Below, piece by piece: positions 50,736 to 54,655 of a stretch of 54,655 nt of DNA; within the stretch, counting starts at the first letter, position 1; each line of letters starts with the position of its first letter. Under the pieces are notes generated by a model that was not told where the DNA came from, did no database searches, and saw only the letters and a program-made list of their open reading frames with translations. This DNA is from Bdellovibrio sp. 28-41-41 (GTDB lineage: Bacteria; Bdellovibrionota; Bdellovibrionia; Bdellovibrionales; Bdellovibrionaceae): assembly GCA_002256935.1 (NCBI GenBank), contig NCGL01000049.1:1-54655 (forward strand). The letters run 5' to 3'. The position numbers were made by a program, and so were the translations under genes.

Positions 50736-52496
50736 CTAGTTGTTTTTTGCGCCGTTAGCTAACCAGTTCTCTAAGTCGTTGTATTCTGATGGCGTCAATG
50801 TTTTAAGACGCGGCATTAATAACGACTCAGGCGTAAATTGTGGTAATGTACGACGATACATCAAGCTCACAGCTGTTACGATCTTGTTGAAATTCGAATC
50901 GTAAACAATTTTATCCTGACCAGGAACTAGGATTTGCTTATTGCTTGAAATCATTAATTCGTAATCACGAATATCATAACCACCGTCACGTTTAGTTGAG
51001 TTATGGCACTCAGTACATGTTTTGTCCAAAGTGCCGCCGTTCATCAATTTCGTGTACGTCATCTGACCATTTGGAGGAACTGGATTCATAATTTTATTAT
51101 ACGCAATTCGAGCTACAGAGTTAGCCGCAACAACCTGAATACTGCCAATTCCGGCCTCTAGTTTGATTGTTAGGACTTTATTCTCTTCAGCACGAATGTC
51201 TTTTGAAGTGCTAATTGTGAACGATTTTGTCGTTTCACCCGGCTCAAAACTAAAAGAGTTCGCATTCAATTTATAATCCCAATCGAATCGATTAAAGCTA
51301 GACCCAACAACCGATCGAGCCAAGCCTACTTTTGCCGAGTTCACATTCGGACAATTACCACCGGGACATAATAGCGCATAAACATCAGGTAAGCAGGTAG
51401 CGCTTACGATGCCGCCGTTACAAATCGCTGTTGAATCTATAGAGTAAGTAAATGTTACGACTTCCGTAGACGCCTGATCCAAACTAACGCTGAAAGTAAC
51501 TTGGTTAGCTGGAGCCACCGGATCGATGCTGCCACCAGCAGGGGCCAAAAATGCTTTTGTTCCAGTGAATGATAAGTACACTGGCGGAGGCGGAGGTGGA
51601 ATAACTGTTTTTTCTAACAATTCAAAATCAAAACTAATAGTGTCATCAGGGAACATCGCACCAGCAATCGTCAAAGCACCTGTTGATACTAACGAACTAA
51701 CAGAAGCCTCTGTTGAACCCTTAGGTATTTTAGAGTCTGCGAAAATAAAGTTTGTAGAGTATTGAATATAGCGACCGTTGATTTTCGTGAAAATACCTTT
51801 AACGCGAATATCTTCGGTATTGCTATAAATACGAGGCGAGTGAATAGAATACGTTTTATCTGTTCCTTTTACTGCTTTTCGAATCATGAATGAAATTTTA
51901 GCACCATAAAGTTCTGGGACTGGCGCATCTTTAATTTGCGAAAGATCTGTTTTTAAATCAAACTCCACGCGTTTTTCTTCGTTATCATTCATTGCTGGGA
52001 TCAGTTTTGGAGTCAGAGCGAATGTCGCACGTTCTTTGATCGTTTGAACTTGCTGAACTTCACCATTACCACCTAGGCACAAATCATTCTCTGAAAGAGC
52101 CTTAATCCAAGAGATTTTTAAATCATTAATTACTTGCGTGTGATGTGAACCAGAGTAGGGATAGTTATGGCCATCACTAATAGCATTAGATGAAACTTTA
52201 GAATAACCAATTTGCATGAAATCTTTGTAAGACGTGATCGGATCTTTGTGGGCGAATTGTCCTTTGCCTGGGCCCGTTGCGTGACATGAAGCGCAGTTAG
52301 TGACTAAGAATGGTTGGTATGAGCGAGCGTAGAAGTTCATTAGCTGATCTTCACACGGTTCATCACTCAATTTCCCATAGGACTCGGCTGCAACCGTCTC
52401 TTCCGATTTTGGTTTGCCACAGTTATTAAATGTAACGGTTAAAAAACTTCCCGCCATAACTATAAGGGCAAGTCGTTTTATTGTTTTAAATTTCAT
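50736..52496 (-). CDS. Large diheme lipoprotein with a beta-sandwich insert
   Basis: From ATG 52496 (GGGGGAC upstream; an ATG at 52508 is in frame) about 586 residues. A signal peptide ends in VTFNNC, an atypical lipobox like that of the neighbour. The first heme site is NCASCHATG, the second KTCTECHNSTKRDGG with the last helix DLENWLANGAKNN. In between lie a beta-rich region, and a Calx-beta-like domain (FTGTKAFLAPAGG, NQVTFSVSLDQASTEVVTFT, FSFEPGETTKSFTI). A proline run PPPPPP precedes that domain. It may tether two cytochromes by an elastic spacer on the periplasmic side. Operon-like with the 241-residue gene. Confidence 0.8.
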   Translation of the reverse strand: MKFKTIKRLALIVMAGSFLTVTFNNCGKPKSEETVAAESYGKLSDEPCEDQLMNFYARSYQPFLVTNCASCHATGPGKGQFAHKDPITSYKDFMQIGYSKVSSNAISDGHNYPYSGSHHTQVINDLKISWIKALSENDLCLGGNGEVQQVQTIKERATFALTPKLIPAMNDNEEKRVEFDLKTDLSQIKDAPVPELYGAKISFMIRKAVKGTDKTYSIHSPRIYSNTEDIRVKGIFTKINGRYIQYSTNFIFADSKIPKGSTEASVSSLVSTGALTIAGAMFPDDTISFDFELLEKTVIPPPPPPVYLSFTGTKAFLAPAGGSIDPVAPANQVTFSVSLDQASTEVVTFTYSIDSTAICNGGIVSATCLPDVYALLCPGGNCPNVNSAKVGLARSVVGSSFNRFDWDYKLNANSFSFEPGETTKSFTISTSKDIRAEENKVLTIKLEAGIGSIQVVAANSVARIAYNKIMNPVPPNGQMTYTKLMNGGTLDKTCTECHNSTKRDGGYDIRDYELMISSNKQILVPGQDKIVYDSNFNKIVTAVSLMYRRTLPQFTPESLLMPRLKTLTPSEYNDLENWLANGAKNN

Positions 52497-52602
52497 CAAG
52501 TCCCCCATCGTACGTCAACACACTTAATCAGCTCGGGCATTTAAAGTTTGAGTAGATTTCCCCACCTACTCAAACTTTTTCAATTTTAGAATACTATGTC
52601 GT

Positions 52603-52679
52603 TATCCGGCCTTACCTTCCATTTGGTCAGACCTATCCGGCCTTACCTTCCATTTGGTCAGACCTATCCGGCCTTGCCA
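52603..52679. repeat. 31-bp tandem repeat beside the DUF1501-like gene end
   Basis: The unit TATCCGGCCTTACCTTCCAT plus TTGGTCAGACC occurs twice in full (52603-52633 and 52634-52664) and then partly (TATCCGGCCTTGCC from 52665) where it becomes the last codons and stop of the DUF1501-like gene. So the gene's last codons have been duplicated into the intergenic space. The sequence also contains GGTCTGACC, a small self-complementary element. No spacers, so not a CRISPR array. Confidence 0.85.
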
Positions 52680-54136
52680 TGAAACTTAAGGATTTTTTCC
52701 AGCTGAAGACTATCGAAGGTTCGACTAGTTTCTGGAATTGCACTCCATAAGTTCATCTTGCCAGATGCTGCTAAGAAGTTGGCAAACACAGCCGCCGTAG
52801 CGATTTCTGAGTTACCACCAACCAAAAATTTATCATCAGCAGCTTCTGCTTCTGGATCGCTTTTCATATGACCCACTTGCGAATCTGGAGCTTGTACAAC
52901 ATCCGTTGGATCGTAGTACATCATGTAAATACCAGATGAATCACCGCGGTCAGCTGTCGGATCTGTACCTGGAATATCTGACGGAGGTGCACCCACGCTA
53001 CCATCAGTGTTGATCATAATGAACCCCGGAGAACCCATCGCTGCGAATGATTGCAAAATCTTACCAGTCAATGTTCCGATTTCGGTATCCTTAATAATTG
53101 TTGCAGCTAATGTACTACCGTGATAGTCACAACCACCAACTTCGATACCCACGGCACCGCAGTTTCCATTGATCGCATTGTAGATCAACGACGCATTAAT
53201 ATAATCTTCTGAGTTTTTAGTCGTGTTGGCATTCAAACCCCAAACAGCAGAAAACGCTGCGTTCATTATTGGATCAAGATCCAATCCCGCTGGGTTTTCA
53301 ACCAGTTTAGTGTTGTCCGCATTGGCTTGACCTAACAATCGATCAAGTAGTGATCCACCAGTTAAGCTAGCTAACTTTCTACTTTGCGCAAATGAAAGAT
53401 TTTGCGATGCTTTGAACATATTAGTTTTTTGCACTTGGTTCAATTGCGCCAAACGGTCACCAACTCCCAATGCATTTACAATGTTATCAACGTTGTTAAC
53501 GATCAACGGCGCTGGTGACATACCAAATGCAGAAGCGTTACTTACACCGATACCATTATCTGTACGACCTAAGTTAGGCAAAATTTTACCGCTTAGACCA
53601 GCTTTTTGCAGTAAATAGAACGGCGCTAATTTATTCGTATCAGAATCATTCTGACTTTGCAGAGGCATACTAACAAAATTAGTTTTCGCCAAAGCTGCTG
53701 AAGCAGCGCCATTTACCAAACCTGATTGAACACCGGCCAAGAATCCCGAGCCGCTATAAAACGGAGGTTGATTTTTAAAGTGACCAGTCTTAACGATTTG
53801 GCTCACTAAGTTAGCTGCCGAACCAAGACCATTTCTTCCATATGATGGAAGTAACTCACGACCTTCTGTTAAGAAGATGTTGTTACCCGCAACCCACCAA
53901 CCGCCATTAGCGTTGATGTTTACGATAGGTGGAAACTTAGAGGCCTCACCTATTTTACAAAGTTCTTGCGCCTGAGCGATACCTGCTTTTGCAAATGTCG
54001 TCATCAATGCTGACGGAATCATATAAGACATCATAGGAATCGCACCTGATGCTAAGAATTCACGTCGTGTTACCGGTCGTCGACCGTGGTACAGTTTCGG
54101 TTTATTATTATTACTATTATTATTTTCCATATCCAT
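52664..54136 (-). CDS. Tat-exported DUF1501-like protein
   Basis: Preferred start is ATG 54136 or ATG 54130 (both in frame; GGGG lies just upstream of the latter). An N-rich leader (NNNSNNN) is followed by a Tat motif RRPVTRREFLASG and a hydrophobic core. The mature protein contains NINANGGWW, LPNLGRTDNGIGVS and IEVGGCDYHGST, which corresponds to the DUF1501 signature GGWDTH with C and Y in place of W and T. Length about 490. DUF1501 proteins often stand beside CxxCH proteins and are related to the sulfatase/phosphatase superfamily (from memory). Folded export by Tat suggests a cofactor or metal. Function unknown. Confidence 0.8.
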   Translation of the reverse strand: MDMENNNSNNNKPKLYHGRRPVTRREFLASGAIPMMSYMIPSALMTTFAKAGIAQAQELCKIGEASKFPPIVNINANGGWWVAGNNIFLTEGRELLPSYGRNGLGSAANLVSQIVKTGHFKNQPPFYSGSGFLAGVQSGLVNGAASAALAKTNFVSMPLQSQNDSDTNKLAPFYLLQKAGLSGKILPNLGRTDNGIGVSNASAFGMSPAPLIVNNVDNIVNALGVGDRLAQLNQVQKTNMFKASQNLSFAQSRKLASLTGGSLLDRLLGQANADNTKLVENPAGLDLDPIMNAAFSAVWGLNANTTKNSEDYINASLIYNAINGNCGAVGIEVGGCDYHGSTLAATIIKDTEIGTLTGKILQSFAAMGSPGFIMINTDGSVGAPPSDIPGTDPTADRGDSSGIYMMYYDPTDVVQAPDSQVGHMKSDPEAEAADDKFLVGGNSEIATAAVFANFLAASGKMNLWSAIPETSRTFDSLQLEKILKFHGKAG

Positions 54137-54180
54137 CCCCAATTTATTATTTAATAAAACTTAAAATTATCCCCAATTAA

Positions 54181-54655
54181 CTAGTTCAGAAGCGCATTTA
54201 AACTTGCCAGCATTGATGTACACATCATAATTGCTGCTTTCCGCGAGGCACCCGCTTCGCTAGATCCAACCGATGAAACGATGGAACTAATGACGAGGCT
54301 TTTCTCTTCTTCTGAAATTTCATAATCCTGCCAGCATGACAAAGACATATTAACCGCCGCATTAGCCAACTGAGAATCAGACGGCAATGAATTCGATGCT
54401 AAATTCCATCCCGCAAAAATGCGAGTACCATTAGCGATCTCTTGATCAATGATATCGTTGCAAACTTCGCCTGCAATACTATGAACTGCCATTAAATACG
54501 GAGCAGTAATTGATGTTACAGCACCATAAGTTCCGATAGAACTTCTCTTGTCCTCGTACACAGCTTGAGTTAATTGCGATATTGATTCTAAGCCTGTACA
54601 AGCGGCATAGTGCTGAACGATATTTGTCGTTCCCACCAAGCTGGCTGTTTTTGCA
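54181..54655 (-). CDS. Protein of unknown function cut by the right window edge
   Basis: The frame runs through the right edge: the visible part is about 158 residues, AKTASLVGTTNIVQHYAACT at its visible start, and ends in MLASLNALLN and a stop 45 bp before the DUF1501-like gene. Composition is rich in A, S, I, N; four cysteines (YAACTG, GEVCND, LSCWQD, MMCTSM) and alternating helices are seen. A start codon is not visible; the first in-frame TTG/GTG, near 54639, is probably internal. It looks operonic with the DUF1501-like gene; I recognise no family. Confidence 0.7.
   Translation of the reverse strand, partial: AKTASLVGTTNIVQHYAACTGLESISQLTQAVYEDKRSSIGTYGAVTSITAPYLMAVHSIAGEVCNDIIDQEIANGTRIFAGWNLASNSLPSDSQLANAAVNMSLSCWQDYEISEEEKSLVISSIVSSVGSSEAGASRKAAIMMCTSMLASLNALLN

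Noticed and set aside
52603..52679. A CRISPR array
   Set aside because: The 31-bp units are directly adjacent without spacers and overlap the end of a coding gene.

Overview
The window looks like chromosomal DNA of a predatory or predator-related member of the Bdellovibrionota, probably Pseudobdellovibrionaceae. The evidence is the AT-rich base composition, many small secreted proteins and lipoproteins, a cNMP-EAL protein, Tat/cytochrome clusters, an FHA coiled-coil protein and a REP-type transposase. This placement is by gene content and protein character, not by a search. No rRNA, tRNA or CRISPR array was seen.

Layout. (1) 1-6511, minus strand: a tightly overlapping heme operon read hemA - hemC(D) - hemL - histidine kinase - response regulator - hemE - hemN (cut by the left edge). 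(2) 6566-16026: a secreted trypsin-like protease, SufE, two small proteins, MutS, a cyclic-nucleotide/EAL phosphodiesterase, a small secreted protein, a membrane PAS histidine kinase and a lipoprotein with an Ig-like domain. (3) 16240-19611: HflX, whose conserved N-terminus begins upstream of its first ATG, then a patchy accessory stretch with an ORF6N protein, a P-loop kinase-like protein and a decayed HNH endonuclease gene. (4) 19623-23071: a murein-recycling trio (LD-carboxypeptidase, SxxK hydrolase, Mpl), followed by a histidine-kinase remnant. (5) 24826-34125: a nine-gene purine operon read purM-purN-unknown-purB-purC-purS-purQ-purL-purF; the 427-residue unknown is translationally coupled on both sides. 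(6) 34206-39031: periplasmic glutathione peroxidase, secreted proteins, an outer-membrane barrel protein and a REP-associated transposase.

(7) 39122-44922 is the most unusual part: an apparent operon of a MotB-like protein (one TM, very long coiled coil, OmpA-like domain), a MotA/TolQ/ExbB-like protein whose reading frame is broken exactly between its last two membrane helices, and a 1063-residue FHA/coiled-coil/TM protein. It resembles an ion-driven stator coupled to a long coiled-coil effector, but lacks the partners of any named system I know (Tol-Pal, Exb, flagellar stators, Zorya). (8) 45085-54655: a monoheme-barrel protein, a proline-rich barrel protein, a cysteine-rich small protein, several CxxCH lipoproteins, a methyltransferase, a Tat-exported DUF1501-like protein and a gene cut by the right edge.

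How they work together: heme synthesis (region 1) would feed the c-type cytochromes of region 8, purine synthesis and murein recycling are housekeeping with a predation flavour, and region 7 is a candidate envelope machine. Functions are assigned by motif recognition from the translated sequence; all relationships to families are from memory and were not searched.
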